A stretch of 41,041 nucleotides of DNA from Gnetum montanum (Eukaryota > Streptophyta > Gnetopsida > Gnetales > Gnetaceae). Positions 22,260-34,179 of this stretch are shown here, one piece after another. The notes under the pieces were generated by a model. That model was given only the letters and a program-made list of their open reading frames with translations, was not told the origin of the DNA and did not search any database. The stretch covers positions 972,486-1,013,526 of the forward strand of contig MNCI01015796.1 in NCBI GenBank assembly GCA_015680685.1. The letters are read 5' to 3'. Position 1 is the first letter of the stretch, and each line of letters begins with the position of its first letter. Made by a program: the position numbers and the translations under genes.

Positions 22260-22282
22260 GTTACCATATATAGTATGTGTCA

Positions 22283-22291
22283 TACCCTGAT
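22283..22291 (-). other. Polypurine tract of B2 (decayed)
   Basis: The minus strand reads ATCAGGGTA before TGACAC. It aligns with ATGGGGGTA in B1. Confidence 0.45.
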
Positions 22292-24087
22292 GGTCATTTT
22301 GTTTACTATAAATAGTAATGGGAGAACCCCATCTACACTAACTTTGTTCTTTCATGTTGGGCCTTAAACCTTCCTTTCTAGAGTGAATGGTCCTAGCTAG
22401 ACTTGATGGAGTGTTGAAATCTAGTTCTTATTGCTTCTATGTTAGGGGGATGAAGGAATTAACATTAGGGAGGAACGTTAGACCCCTCCATGCTAGGCAT
22501 TGTGAGTCCCTCATCCTTCCATGCTAAGATCTATCCTTCCATACTAAGAGTAGGTGACCCACACTCCTCCACATAAGGGGCAAGTGAGATTTACCCTACT
22601 TCAGGTGTTTCCAACATAGAAAAGTTTATACCCCTCATAAAACCCATAAAATTGCTAGTTTGGCATCCCAAAAGGTATTTTTGACCTCCCCCCCACCCAA
22701 TACCAAATACAAATAGTACATGACCTTTTTCTCTTGGGATATGAGGCTTTGAAACCTTATGAGGCATTTTTTTATCTCCAAAAGTATGAGATATGTGAGA
22801 TTGACGCTCATGAGGTATAATCTTTACATTTACAATGAAGTTTTTACCAAGGGTTTCATGAGGTGAATGCTACATGATAAAAAATAATTACAACATGAAA
22901 ATTTTGATGTTATTTCAATGGTTCCTCTTTGTTGATATTTGGAGGATTGACCTGAGAGGCACCTACAGAGAATACAAAACATCACTACAAGTTGACCACC
23001 AAAGTTCCCTCTCTATGCCTAATCCAATTATGTTGAACCATGTCAAAGAGTTCTTGGTACAATGGAATAAGGCTATGATGGGAACATGGTAATGAGGTTA
23101 TGGAGAGATGGTTATAAGAACTAACAATGCATTACAAGTATTGGCAGCATAACTATGATGTGGTACTGATGTTTAGGTTAGGTCATTCAAAAGTGTGGCT
23201 CGCTCAACAAATGCATTTGAGGAACCAACACTTCACTCCCAGGTTCCTTTGGCTATTGGGATCCTCTGTTATGTTCAAAACCATTGGTCTTTACTAGCCA
23301 TCTGGATTGGCAATTTACATCTCCAATGTTTTTGGGATGAAACCTTCATTGGATTTCTTTACCAAGATTGGTTAGATATGGTTTTTGTGTTGAGCAAGTT
23401 ACATTAAACTCAATGGACTTGGGCATTATCCCATCAAATGAGTGGTGTTATGCTCGATGGACTTGATTATTTTCCACTTAATGAGATGTATTACATTCAA
23501 GTGGACTTGGAGATGGAGCATGATGAAAAGATATCATATGATCATAAATGCATGAATGTCAAACATTGGTAAACATTATTGCTCAAGGTATGGAAGGTCA
23601 TAATTAGGCTATAGGGCTAGGCTTAGAGAGTGGTTTTAGATGGAGGGAAATGGTACAAGCATTCTTGACATAGCAGGACAAACTCACAAAATTATGCACA
23701 ACAAGGTCTCAAGGTGGCTTCCTACCATGATGGGTTGCACCTTTGCAATGTCTCCAAGTTTCATCATTCAAACAGAACTCTAAGAGAATAAGAAAACCAA
23801 GAAAATTGAGCATGGTATAATAGTATAATGCATGCAAGCCACATAGCATGATGAGATGATGAACAAAGATAGAGCTACCCATGATACTGAGATTTCTAGT
23901 TTAAGATCATGGTGGGCTAGGGTACCAATTTAAGGCCCTAGTAGATCATGTTTCATGTTTAAGGTCATAGCAGACCATGGCTTCGGTTTAAGGCCTTGAT
24001 AGGCTGCATTATTAGTTTAAGACCTTAGTAGGCTATTGTATATTCATGCAAGCTCACTTGATGTTGGCTATGAAGGCCATTGTAGGC
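22292..24087 (-). other. B2 region between integrase and LTR
   Basis: This is homologous to 889-1490 (first part) and 31786-33420 (whole). The only frames are short and unconserved (for example 22874-23092 and 23195-23407), so I call no gene. It contains a tandem array at 23897-24040. Confidence 0.5.
23897..24040. repeat. Tandem repeat, about five 29-30-bp units
   Basis: The units share GTTTAAGRYC-TAGYAGRCYAT, for example TAGTTTAAGATCATGG and GTTTAAGGCCTTGATAGG. They are diverged. They lie just 3' of the B2 integrase end and are not obvious in B3. Confidence 0.6.
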
Positions 24088-24300
24088 TACATGTAATATG
24101 GCTTTAAATAGGAATGATCAACCAAATTGTTCAACTCATTCCTATTCATGTTTACAATCCTGAATGCTCCATTGCTATAGGCTCTAGTGACTATGAAGGA
24201 TCCTTCCTAGTTGGTTGAGAATTTATCCACATGCTCATGGAAAACTTTGAGGAACATGTCACCTTCCTTGATTTTACACTTAATTAAGTTATGGTGGTGC
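24088..24300 (-). pseudogene. Integrase C-terminal end of B2 (Tat-like)
   Basis: The minus strand reads FLKVFHEHVDKFSTN, EGSFIVTRAYSNGAF and SYLKPYY, matching the end of Tat-type gypsy integrase (usual form EGPFVV..GGAYRL..NELP..WN..LKKYY). The catalytic core is missing, because the element is cut at about 24384 where copy A4 begins. A homologous, longer copy is in B3. Confidence 0.7.
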
Positions 24301-24384
24301 TTCCATTATAGGGTTATTAATGAATAGATATACAATTGTGATTTAACTTCATAATCATACGATATTATGGATTATGATAGACCT

Positions 24385-24422
24385 TTTTCTCAAGTTTTGA
24401 ACATCACTAAAAAGGGCAAGAT
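24385..24422 (+). other. A4 interior remnant with polypurine tract
   Basis: CTCAAGTTTTGAACATCAC then AAAAAGGGCAAGAT precedes the LTR. Because internal sequence is present, A4 is a truncated 3' end and not a solo LTR. Confidence 0.6.
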
Positions 24423-25614
24423 TGTCGATCTTTTGGTATGTCAAATCCTTAGAAAATTAAGAAAGTGGAAAATGTGCTTATGATCCTACAAGACTAGGGA
24501 AAGATAAAATCATGATGATGACAAGATAACAAGATTTGAACAAGAGCTTATTGGTGTAAAGGCAAGGACTCCATGAGAATGAGACAAGAACTTAGATGAA
24601 GAAATCATGTTTGAGACAAGAGTTTTATGATGTCAAGACAAAGATCAAGTTGAGACCAAGATAAGGGCTAAGTTGAGATGACAAAAATTCTTAACCAAGA
24701 TGGAAGATTTTAAGGATTCATGAAGTCAAACAAGGATGTTTTGGTATCTTTCTAGATGTTCCAAAAGATTAGTATGTGTCCCAGAGATGAGGACTCAATT
24801 TTAGGCCAGACATTCCACAAAAATTGTAGACATCCCAGTTGCTACTGAGACATTCGAGTTGGAATGTTCCAAGTAAGACATTCTAATTTTTAGTGGGATA
24901 TTCTACCTAAAAGTGGTATATTTTAAGTGATACATTTCAAACTCGAATAGGACATCCCAACTAGTCATTTCCTAGCCATTGCAAAAATTACAAGGAATAG
25001 TTGTAAAGTAAAATGTTATAAAATACAATGGAATCTTTGTAAAAAGAATAAGTATTATTCATAGAATTATTCATTCATTGATTAAATCTTGTGACGTGAT
25101 TTGTCCTTCAATTATCTAGCTATTTTAATTTTTATATTATATTGTGAGAGCTTCATTATAAGGAATTTATCAAGTGTAGTTACACTCTATCGTTGATTCT
25201 TTTCTCTCTTTGTAAGCCTGGTGGGATTGATGTGCTTCTTACAAGAAGACATATTGTGAGCTTGTTGGGATCTTGTAGGGTTGAGTGTGTTTCAAATAAG
25301 AAAACACTTTGTGTGGAGCTTACATCATTGTAAAGGTTGTGAGATCCTTAAAATCACATTTTTAGCTTATTAGAACCTTGTAGGGCTACATGTGTTTCCT
25401 ATGAGAAAGCCTCTGAGTGGAGCTCAAACTTTGTAAAGGTTGTGGTACCCTCTAAATAACATTTTTGAAGGAACAATGTTTAGAGGTATGTAAGGATTTT
25501 ACTCTTCAATTACAAATGCACCCAAGTTAGAAAACTACATAAATTTATATGTGGGTTTTCTTGTCTTATTTATTCAAATTGGGAAACTTATTTAATCCTC
25601 CTCCTAAGTTCTCA
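24423..25614 (+). mobile_element. 3' LTR of copia family A, copy A4
   Basis: The LTR starts TGTCGATCTTTTGGTATG and ends near CCTCCTAAGTTCT. Its second half repeats 'GAGCTT...AAAGGTTGTG..ATCACATT' as in A3. The U3 repeats here have drifted to AGACATTC/GACATCCC forms (24780-24960). Confidence 0.7.
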
Positions 25615-25899
25615 ATCCTCACCTATTGCCAAGTTAACAACTAAAAGCACTAAAAATAACTAACCAAAAAAGATTTGGAAGGAAGTTTATCCACCAAAGC
25701 TTACACTAATATAAGCTATATCCATGAGCTCTACTACCTAACCTACGTCAACTACTTAGCTTAAAGAAATCCACAAATGGAATATGAGTAAGGGAATGAA
25801 GTAACACATGCTAAAAAATGATTTGAAATTCTAGGGAAAATGGAGCAAGTTAAAGCTACCAAGGTTGAAAAATCACACACTAAGGGAAAAGACATTTTC
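25615..25899. other. Unassigned stretch between A4 and the E protease
   Basis: No motif is recognised. It may be decayed gag-end sequence of element E, but no frame supports that. Confidence 0.35.
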
Positions 25900-26760
25900 A
25901 AGTTCATGGAATAGGTCAAGCTTTGACCAAAAAAGAAAAAAGAAAAAAAGAATACATTGCTAAGCCTATATAACTTAGTCATGATCTCTACTACTAACAA
26001 AGAATCATTGGTTAAGATGTTGACCTCTATTCTTATCAGTCAAAGCATACCTGCTAGCAAGGTGTCCATTCATTTTGTTATTATGCCACCTCTAATTAAA
26101 GAAAGTAAAAATCATACCATGCTAACCTTTTATATCTATGAGGTTAAAACCAACCCCCAAAATCGAGAAGTGCTATGTGCTCTTCTCTTTATTATGATAT
26201 GCATTGACCAGTATAAAGTTCACCACATTTACATTGATAATGGAGTAGAAAAAAATATGATCCCTTTACCCATCTTCAAATATCTAGACCTAGCTAATAT
26301 TATTTATGTAACCTCTACTCCCATTCTTAAGTCCTTCAATGGATCATGGGTAGTAATACATGCTTTAATTTCACTAGATTTTATGACCAAGAAGTGATTT
26401 CCCACATCTGCTAACTTTTTGATTATTGAATAAACACCTAGCTTCAACATGATCTTAGGAAGGTCATGGTTAGTAGGGTTTCAGGTAGTCTCATTCCTTA
26501 TACACCAAGAAGTTCACCTATATTATGAAGGTGGGGAAATAGTGATCCATGAGGATAGCATCTTCCCCTTAACAATTAATGATGTAGACATCAAATAAGG
26601 ATTAGAGGTGGACTTTCAAGAAAAAATTCCTATCACCAACAATAAATCTGATATTAGGGGTGGAATCAATGATACTACAATCACTAATTTTGAACTAGTA
26701 GATGAAGCTTGGGAATAACCTCTATTTAACATCATGAGTAAAGAGGATGATGAATATTGA
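25900..26760 (+). pseudogene. Tat/Ogre-like retroviral-type aspartic protease remnant (E)
   Basis: A lysine-rich linker (LTKKEKRKKEYIAKPI) is followed by a frame reading SLYNLVMISTTNKESLVKML and later LTFYIYEVKTNPQN. This is the arrangement before protease in Tat-type gypsy polyproteins. The active-site position reads YIDNGVEKN (26236-26244, normally DNGSALN), then FLIIE..PSFNMILGRSWL (normally YNLLLGRPWL) and the HQEVHLYYEGGEIVIHED end. The flap and second conserved block are present. Stops after about 26400 and the lost Ser at the active site make it inactive. No RT follows. Confidence 0.65.
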
Positions 26761-27439
26761 ATTATACAATAGAAGATACTTGATCTATCAAAGATCAAGA
26801 AATAGATTTGCAATTAATACTTCTCCCATTTTTTTTATTAATAATCGCTTGTTCATATTACTTTTTAGCTTTTATTTTATTTGTGTATTTTCTTTCAATT
26901 CATCTTCTACTTGTTATAGTGTAGCTATCATATTTAAAATTACATTTGGTTTTGATTCACATTTATATTTAATTTGTAGTTTGCATTCATTTTCTTATGC
27001 AAAACATAAAAATATACATAAACAAAAATAAAAAAAAATTGTAGGAAGAAAGTTGAACAAAACAAAAATGAAAAAAAAAAATGAATCAGCACATAAATTG
27101 AGGAATCTAGATGTTACCCAAAATGAAACTATTTGGAAAAAATATATCATTTCTAAAGCCATGGAGACTTATGAAAGAAAAAAAAATAGTATTGGCCAAT
27201 ATCTATGACATTAAAGAACATTATACAATGTGTGCAAAATGATGTAGTTAAGTCATAGGAGGAAGAGGAATGCTTCTAGAGCCACCATTCACCATCATTA
27301 CTAGGAACCTATAAACTAAACATATGAACATATAATCACCATCCATATTAGTAATGATATATACAACCTAAATTAAACCAAAATAGAAAAATGCAATCAA
27401 AATTATGAACCTTAGGGGTAGGATTAGGAACAAATTCTT
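26761..27439. other. AT-rich region without recognised features
   Basis: The frames here are low-complexity (rich in F, I, K, Y codons) and unconserved. A-rich runs occur at 27015-27090. It separates the plus-strand E remnant from the minus-strand D remnant. Confidence 0.45.
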
Positions 27440-28716
27440 CTAGAGCAAATTGCAAAAGCCCTTCCTCAAGCTTATGTAATATTTCATCCTCAAAAATATG
27501 AGTCTAATCAATGCCACCCTACTTCACTCCATTGAGGAGCTTCTCCCACTCTACATTAGTCCACTCTAGAACACCACTAGCTAAGGTAGTTGTAGAAGTT
27601 TCCTTAAATACATTTATGATATGAGAAGTTAGAGACTTAACTAGATTCATTGATTCCCTAAAAGGTTGAAAAGTTTCCTTAGCTCTTATGCCTTGCATAA
27701 ATATTTCAAGTGTACATCACTTTATGGCCTTAAATTTGTATACTTTTTGGTAATCATATCTCTCCACCTTATACAGCCTCTTGTAGGCCTTTTAATTCTT
27801 ATCCCATTGCCACATGTAGGCGCAATAGTTTTTACACTCTTGCAACTTACATGTCATAGCCTCCAACTTTAGATCTTTCTCAAGGCCACTATTATCTATA
27901 GTGACCCTTATACAACTAACCAATACCTAGCCCATTCAACTTCCTTAGTCCTCAAGGACTCTTGGTTAGCTACTCAAGCCATCACAAATTCTTTTCGATC
28001 TTTAAGGCTTTAATTCTTATTGAACTACTTCTGAACTTAAGCCTCCAATGTTGTAATATGCTTTCACATGGCCTCATTTACCTAGTTGGCTTTCCAGAAG
28101 GATTATGCACATGATGGAGCACACTTTGTAACCCCTTCATACAATCATCTAAATATGTTTTCATGCTCAAGAGACAAAACTATCATATCATCAAATGCAA
28201 TATGCCATATAAGCTTCCATTGAATCTTGGAAAATACCATAGATGTAATTGATGCATGTAAGTTAACAAAAATAATAACTAAAAAGCTAAAAATTAGAAC
28301 AAAATTAAAATGTTTCTTATTAGCCTTTGTTTCTATTTATTATAGCCTGTCAATCATGTCACTCATTATTTTCTTCATGAACCCTGCCTTGTTAGGTACT
28401 TCTACCCAAGGCTTACTTTGAAAAATAGCTACTTCAGTAGTTGAAAAGACTCTAGTTTCTATCAATGTAGCCTTATTAGCAAAAATAACACAAAACCAAA
28501 AATATTAAGAAAGCCCTCACATGATATCATGAGACTAGGCCATGTGCTTATTAGGTTGATCAAGGAGGATATCAATGATATGATTCGTGTCTAATATAAG
28601 ATCATCTATAAATATCAAGGCTAATGCATCATTTCCCTCTTTGTTCATTTGCTTCTCTTCTTTATGCTAATGTTCTATCTCTACTACAACTTTGGCTACT
28701 ACTTCCTCTTTGTGAT

Positions 28717-28786
28717 CTACATAGAAAATCATAGAAATTAATGAATAGTTTATTCAACAAATAATTAAAACATAAGCCAAAAATAC
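28717..28786 (-). other. Candidate intron in D (b)
   Basis: The minus strand starts GTATTTTTGG and ends TTTTCTATGTAG before ATCACAAAGAGG. It is T-rich and about 70 nt. It separates two stretches that read as protein. Confidence 0.3.
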
Positions 28787-29881
28787 ATATGTATCTTCCA
28801 AAATCCATTACACTGTTGCTAAATTTATCTAGAGCTTAGGTTTGCTACAAGGAAGAATCTCCTCTTCAACCCTAGGATGTTTTATGCTTTCTTTTGTTAC
28901 TCCCTTAACCTCTATGTATACTCATTTGGCCTATTCTACTTGGCCTCTTATCACCATTGGCTCAATTCCTATGATATTTGGAGAATATACATTATGATCA
29001 TTGATATTTTTTGTGATCACAAATAGAGACTCACCCATGTCCTTTATGAGTAGGCCTTAGGCAAGAATGGAATCTACAAAGTGTTTTACCCAAGGCTAGG
29101 AAAGTTGAAAAGAGTCATGTTCCATCAATTTACCATTAAACTTCATAATCAAAAACTCTAAAAACCTCCTTGGATATATAATGGATAATGTAAATTTCAC
29201 ATGATATATGAAGGTAATCTTCTTACAAGGCTTTTAAATTTTACTTTGAAGCCCTGAAAAGAAAATTGCAATCCAATTAAATCTAGTCCCATCCATTATC
29301 ACCTTTCATATTGTTCAAGCTTGATGTAGACCCATGATTTTAGTTTGTGACAATAGGATAGAAAAAATCCTTCAGTGAAATAAAGGATATAACTCATTGA
29401 TATCCTCAATTTTACACTTCTCCAAGGACAATGTTATACAAGGAGGAGAGTTTAACCAAGCATCCAAGATGCCTCTATGGCTTAAATATTTTTCTTCTTT
29501 CTCTATTATCTTGGCCTCTTCTTGAGGGATCTTGAACAAGTTATAGAAAAAGCGCGCATTAACAATTAGGACTACTAACAAATCATGGACTTATATGTAG
29601 AATTCTATAGTATCCTCATTAAAAGAATCGATCAAATTTAACATCTCTACAAGTGAAGTAGTAGGACTAGGTCACATGAACAACTTAAATAGGCCTATGT
29701 TTGATATCCTCTCCTAAACATCCATTAAAGTCTTGTTTTTCAAAAATTCTTGAGCCTTATCCACCTTACCTCATTTGAATATCTTCTCTTTAGTTTAGCC
29801 ATAACTAACCATGATGATTGTAGATTTTCTTACAAAGTCTATTTTGATAATTCTAGTTAGCTTAGGAAAATGAAAACATTG

Positions 29882-29948
29882 CTAGAAATAAATATAATAA
29901 GATATACATACAAAATAAATATAGGAACTATAGAAAATATGAACTTAC
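29882..29948 (-). other. Candidate intron in D (a)
   Basis: The minus strand starts GTAAGTTCATATTTTC and ends TATTTATTTCTAG. It is very T-rich and 67 nt, following ALASLAKSS codons. A later AG near 29865 could serve instead. Confidence 0.4.
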
Positions 29949-30939
29949 TTGACTTAGCTAATGATGCCAGAGCTCTTTGTTAGATTGGCATCCTTACATC
30001 ATAGTTAGGGAGTTCCCAAAACTCATGAATGTATTTAATAGCTATGCACTTTTAATACACTAGCGAATAATGCACCTTGTATCTCATGGCCTTTTCATTG
30101 AGTTAACTAAGTACCTACACCCTGATATTATCTACTTAAGAAAATTCTTTTAGGGTCATACAAGCTAGAATCAAAGTTTGATCATTTACCCTTAATCCTC
30201 CCCTCTTGATGGAAAACCTATTCATAAACATAGAAACAAGTCAAATAAATGATCATAAGATTAAGCGCAAGTATATTGACTTATGTGTAAATCAACCTTC
30301 TAACATGTAGATGTTTCTTGGAGGATTTTGGAACAAAGTAATAGGCCTATGATCCAACATCAGAGTGTTATCATCATTGAATTGGGAGTGTTTTACCTAC
30401 TCCCATATGTAGGATAACTAAAAAATCACTACCAAATAGGTAGTACCATGATGTTCCAACTCCATACAAGGCTTAGGGACATCTCAAATGTATTCTGAAA
30501 TATAGTTGGAAGATCCAGCTAGTATTGTCTCCAAGATTATAGTAGAAACATTCAATTGCTAATTTTAACCATAGCATCACATTAAAAGTTTGTAGTATGC
30601 ACCATAGAAACTACTTGGCCCTAAGCCTAAACTATACATGGGCCTTATCATGCAATGTCATATCTAGCATAGGGCTACTCTAGAAAGTAGTTTCCATAAA
30701 TCCCTGAAATCACTTGAATGTAGTGAATAATAACCATCTCCACTATGATAAGAATTCACTTGAAAATTGACTTGCAATCACTTAAATAAATTGTCTAAGT
30801 ATTACAATCATCTTGACATAGAAACCACGTAAACAACATGAAACTAACCCCAACGTGAACAATAAAGATAGGGAAAATGAAATTAAATTAAAATGCATTA
30901 ATAAAAGTAGCATAAGATAACATGAGAGTAGGTAGACTA

Positions 30940-31774
30940 ATTTTAATAATTAGCATAAAACTAGCATATAGCAACTAGAAAATTTGGTTGCTAGAAAACT
31001 AAAAATCCTAGGTGGAATATCTTTAACCCTAAATCCCAATGGCCTCCGAGAAAGAAGATCTAAGGTACCTTGGAAAGTCTAGCTAATAATCTAGGGACTT
31101 AGGGAGTGTAAAAAAGAATAAAGAAAATAAAAAATAATGAAAATCTTTTATATAATAATGCACAAAATAATACAAAACTATACTAATCTACACAACAAAT
31201 AGAATTATAAACTTTATTATAATGAATAAAGAAATCTTAGAATGTGTAGAAATGATGGCTATGGATGTAAGGGGTTTACTTCAATAGGGGTTTGGAGTTT
31301 GTTGAAGTTGGTAGCCTTAGACATCATAGTTAGCTCCATGATCCAAGTGCTCCACAACTCCCAAAATTGTAACACCTTGTTGGTCCCTTCACCAAATTTG
31401 TAGTGCTGGTGGCACAAGGTGTAAGATGTGTGAGGGGTTTGGGCCTCTAGGAAGAGCTATGCTAGGAGTCTTAATGTCTAGATAGCTCAACATTGCCACA
31501 AATCTCAAATAATCTTCAATGCTAAAAGTGGTCAAATGTGGTTGTAGGTTCTAGGCTAATAATTCTTTAAAAGCCTTATGTTTACACTGATTTTTCAAAG
31601 CTCTTGAATTGGAAAATCATGGAACCTTTTCATGGTTCTCAAGCTTAGTTTATATAGGTTTTATGGCAATAATTTTGGATGAAAATTTCTATCCTAATTA
31701 GTGATAGATTAATGTCACATGTAGGTGTAGAAAGTATCCAAATCTAGCATGGTTTGTATTTATAGTAAATTTTA
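30940..31774 (-). mobile_element. 3' LTR of Tat-like gypsy B3
   Basis: This is collinear with 1-879 and the B2 LTR: GGTTGCTAGAAAACTAAAAA, the GGGGTTTGGAGTTTGTTGAAG area, and GTATTTATAGTAAATTTTA near the start. The TG start has decayed. The left end is set by loss of similarity at about 30940. Confidence 0.55.
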
Positions 31775-31785
31775 ATATCCCCAAG
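31775..31785 (-). other. Polypurine tract of B3 (decayed)
   Basis: The minus strand reads CCTTGGGGATA before the LTR, aligned with ATGGGGGTA of B1. Confidence 0.4.
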
Positions 31786-33420
31786 GTACCAAAACCATTC
31801 TAGTTACTAAAAAGAATAAATGAGAATTTTACCTACACTGGCTTCTTCCATCCATACTAGTCTTCCAAGAGAAAAATTGAGCCTACAAGAGCAACACTAG
31901 GTTGCATGGGCAATGCTAGGGTTGCTAGAGCAACACTAGGATGTAGGAGAAATGTTTAGGTTGTTCTAGCAATGTTGGGCTATTGAGGAAATGCTAGGCT
32001 ACAAGAGTAACTCTAAGCTGTAGGACCCATGTTGAGGCTTCAGGATCCAAACCCCCCAAGGTTGAGCATAGGTGAAGCTAAACCCCCTAATGCTAAGCAT
32101 AGGTGACTCTAACATAACAAAGGTCATACCCTACACAAAACCCATGAAGATGCTAATTTTGGTAGTCCAAAAGGTATTTTTAACACCCCCAAGCCAAAAC
32201 ATAGACATAATATGACTTTTTTCACTTAGGGATTAAAGCTATGATCACTTGTGGGGAATTTTTCAGCCCCAATAGTTAAGGTATGTGAAACTTCATCTCG
32301 TGAATTACAATGTCCACATTTTAAAATGAAATTTTAGCCTTGGGTTTCATGGGGTGAGAGTTACAATGTTAAAAAGGTTACAACATGTGTTTTCTTAATA
32401 GTGTTTTATTAGCCCCTCTTTGTTGGTGTCTTGAGTATTGACTCAAGAGACATCAACAAAGAATGCAAAACATCACTATCAATCCATCACCAATGTTCCC
32501 TCTCCACGCTTAATTCAGTAGTGCCAAATCACACCAAAGAATGCTTATGATGATGGAATAAAGCTAGGGTAAGGGCTATCATTGGCTATAGGAAAATATT
32601 GATAAGGTTAACAATGAGTTGCAAATGTTGATATCATGGCTTCGATATGGCATTGACATGTTGATCATTCAATAAGTCGTTTCACTCAGTGTCTTGAAGT
32701 GTTGGTCACTTGGTAATGCATTTGAGGCACCCACATCTCACTTCATTGTTTCTTTGGTAATTAGGATCCTACCTTTGCATGTTTGGAGTCATCAATTTGG
32801 GTTTCACTAAATTTTTGACTTCTTGGCAATTTTCTTCCCCCATTTTTTTGTGGGGTGAAACCTTTAGTGAGTTTCATTACCAAGACTAGTTTTGATTTGG
32901 TTTTCCCATTGAATGAGGTGTGTTACATCTAGGGGACTTGATGGTAGAACATGACAAAGGGATGTCATATGGCCATAATACACAAGGGATAAACATAGGC
33001 CATCATTGTTACTTAGGGTGAGGAAGGTTACAATTAGGTTATGAGGTTGGACTCAAGGAGAGGTAATGGGAGTGAAGTGGAATAAGCACTGTTGACAATG
33101 GTAGGACAAATTCACCAAATTTTACACATCAAGGTCATGTAGTAATTTACTGCTATAATGAGTTGCACCTTTGCAATGACTCCAAGCTTCATCCTACAAG
33201 CACAACTCCAAGAGAATAAGAGAACCAAATAAAGAAATCATGTTATTACAATATAATGCATAAGGTCATATACAATTATCAACAAAGTAGGCTAACATAG
33301 ATTACTCATGCTACAAAGTTCCATAGTTCATTTGCTGTGTGAAAATATGAAAGGAGGTCATGCAGGCTCACTTGTCATTGGTTGCAAAGGTCATTGATGC
33401 CAACTATTGGTTCTCATGGG
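31786..33420 (-). other. B3 region between integrase and LTR
   Basis: This is homologous to 22292-24087. Repeated short units such as 'GCAATGCTAGG/GCAACACTAGG' occur at 31890-32040. No sustained frame and no envelope-like ORF can be supported. Confidence 0.5.
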
Positions 33421-34179
33421 CTACATGTAGTAAGGATTTAGGTAGGAATGATTGATTATATAGGCCAACTCATTTTCATCCATGCTCACTATCCTAAAGG
33501 CTCCATTATCATAGGCCTTAGTGACCAAGAAAAATCCTTCTCAATTGGCTGAGAATTTGTCTACATGCTCATGAACAACTTTGAGAACCAGGTCATAGTG
33601 ATGTTGTCATTTTTTCCTCTCCAGGTACCACTTACCATGTGTAAGTGTTCACACCAACTACTCTTCCAGCAAGTCTAGATCCATGGTACATAACTCCTTA
33701 TCTAATATGGCTACTTAGAGCAATGAAACTTGCAATTCAAGAGGAAAAATAACTTCAAAATCATCAAAAAAGCTATATGGGGTTATACTAGTTGTAGTTT
33801 GGAATGTGGTTTGATAGGACCAAAGTGCATGGACAAGCCACTCATTCAACTTACATTTGCTATTATTTAACATCTTCTTGAGGATGTTTATGATGGCCTT
33901 ATTGCTAACTTGCCCATTGGCTTAAGGATAATATGGTACCAAGAAGGAATGCTCAATGCCTAGTTCATGAGAAAAGTTTTTCATTTCTTGGCTACTAAAT
34001 TATAGTCCATTATCCATGACCATGGTCATACGTACACTAAAATGGAGTACTATGTTATCTAGTATGAATCTATAGACTTGTTGAAATGTTGTCTTTCTAA
34101 GATAAATAGCTTCAATCCACTTCATGAAGTACTTGGCTATAGTGATGATAAAGTTATGCCTTGCAGAAGACTTAGGCAT
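33421..34179 (-). pseudogene. Integrase C-terminal two thirds of B3 (Tat-like), cut by C2
   Basis: Integrase joins element DNA to the chromosome. The minus strand reads MPKSSARHNFIITIAKYFMK, WIEAIYLRKTTFQQV and MTMVMDNGL (second catalytic Asp, 'TDNG' block). ANGQVSNKAIINILKKML follows, where the usual GQ.EA.NK block has lost the catalytic Glu. Next are LNEWLVHALWSYQTT and TSITPYSF, then the C-terminal EGFFLVTKAYDNGAF..NELAY..SYLNPYY. Two stops replace Gln. The first catalytic Asp and the zinc-binding N-terminus should lie beyond the C2 insertion, outside the window. Confidence 0.8.

Larger units (their letters stand above)
21134..22282 (-). mobile_element. 3' LTR of Tat-like gypsy B2, interrupted by a family-C LTR fragment
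   Basis: This is homologous to 1-879 and about 30940-31774: AAAATCCTAG near one end, GTATGTGTCA near the other. The minus-strand start is TGACAC at 22282-22277. Without the inserted C piece (21885-22259) its length is close to that of B1 and B3. Confidence 0.6.
27440..30600 (-). pseudogene. Decayed accessory ORF (D), same type as C1 ORF2, with intron-like breaks
   Basis: Minus-strand frames read in order: MELEHHGTTYLVV-like sequence (about 30450), SIKRGGLRVNDQTLILACM (about 30200), FWELPNYDVRM (about 30010) and KAQEFLKNKTLMDV (about 29750). Next is IEFYI.VHDLLVVLIVNARFFYNLFKIP (about 29580-29510), which resembles VNICGVLVDFS..AISEVLNL of C1. ITFIYHVKFTLSIIYPRRF comes at about 29200. A long charged, coiled-coil-like tail to FALEEFVPNPTPK (about 27420) ends it. 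Many stops stand where Q is expected. Order and spacing match the C1 ORF2. The link to the plant transposon protein family is by weak motif similarity only. No LTRs of its own are visible. Confidence 0.45.

Noticed and set aside
22006-22367. Frames rich in R, Y, S repeats (SRTRYRG-like)
   Set aside because: They arise from reading the GATATCGCG palindromes, with no protein signature, and the region is LTR U3.
26747-27031. 94-residue hydrophobic frame as a membrane protein
   Set aside because: Low-complexity AT-rich stretch with no conserved motif, directly following decayed pol sequence.
31786-33420. Envelope-like ORF expected in Athila elements, sought between B3 integrase and LTR
   Set aside because: No sustained frame, signal peptide or transmembrane pattern could be read on the element strand.
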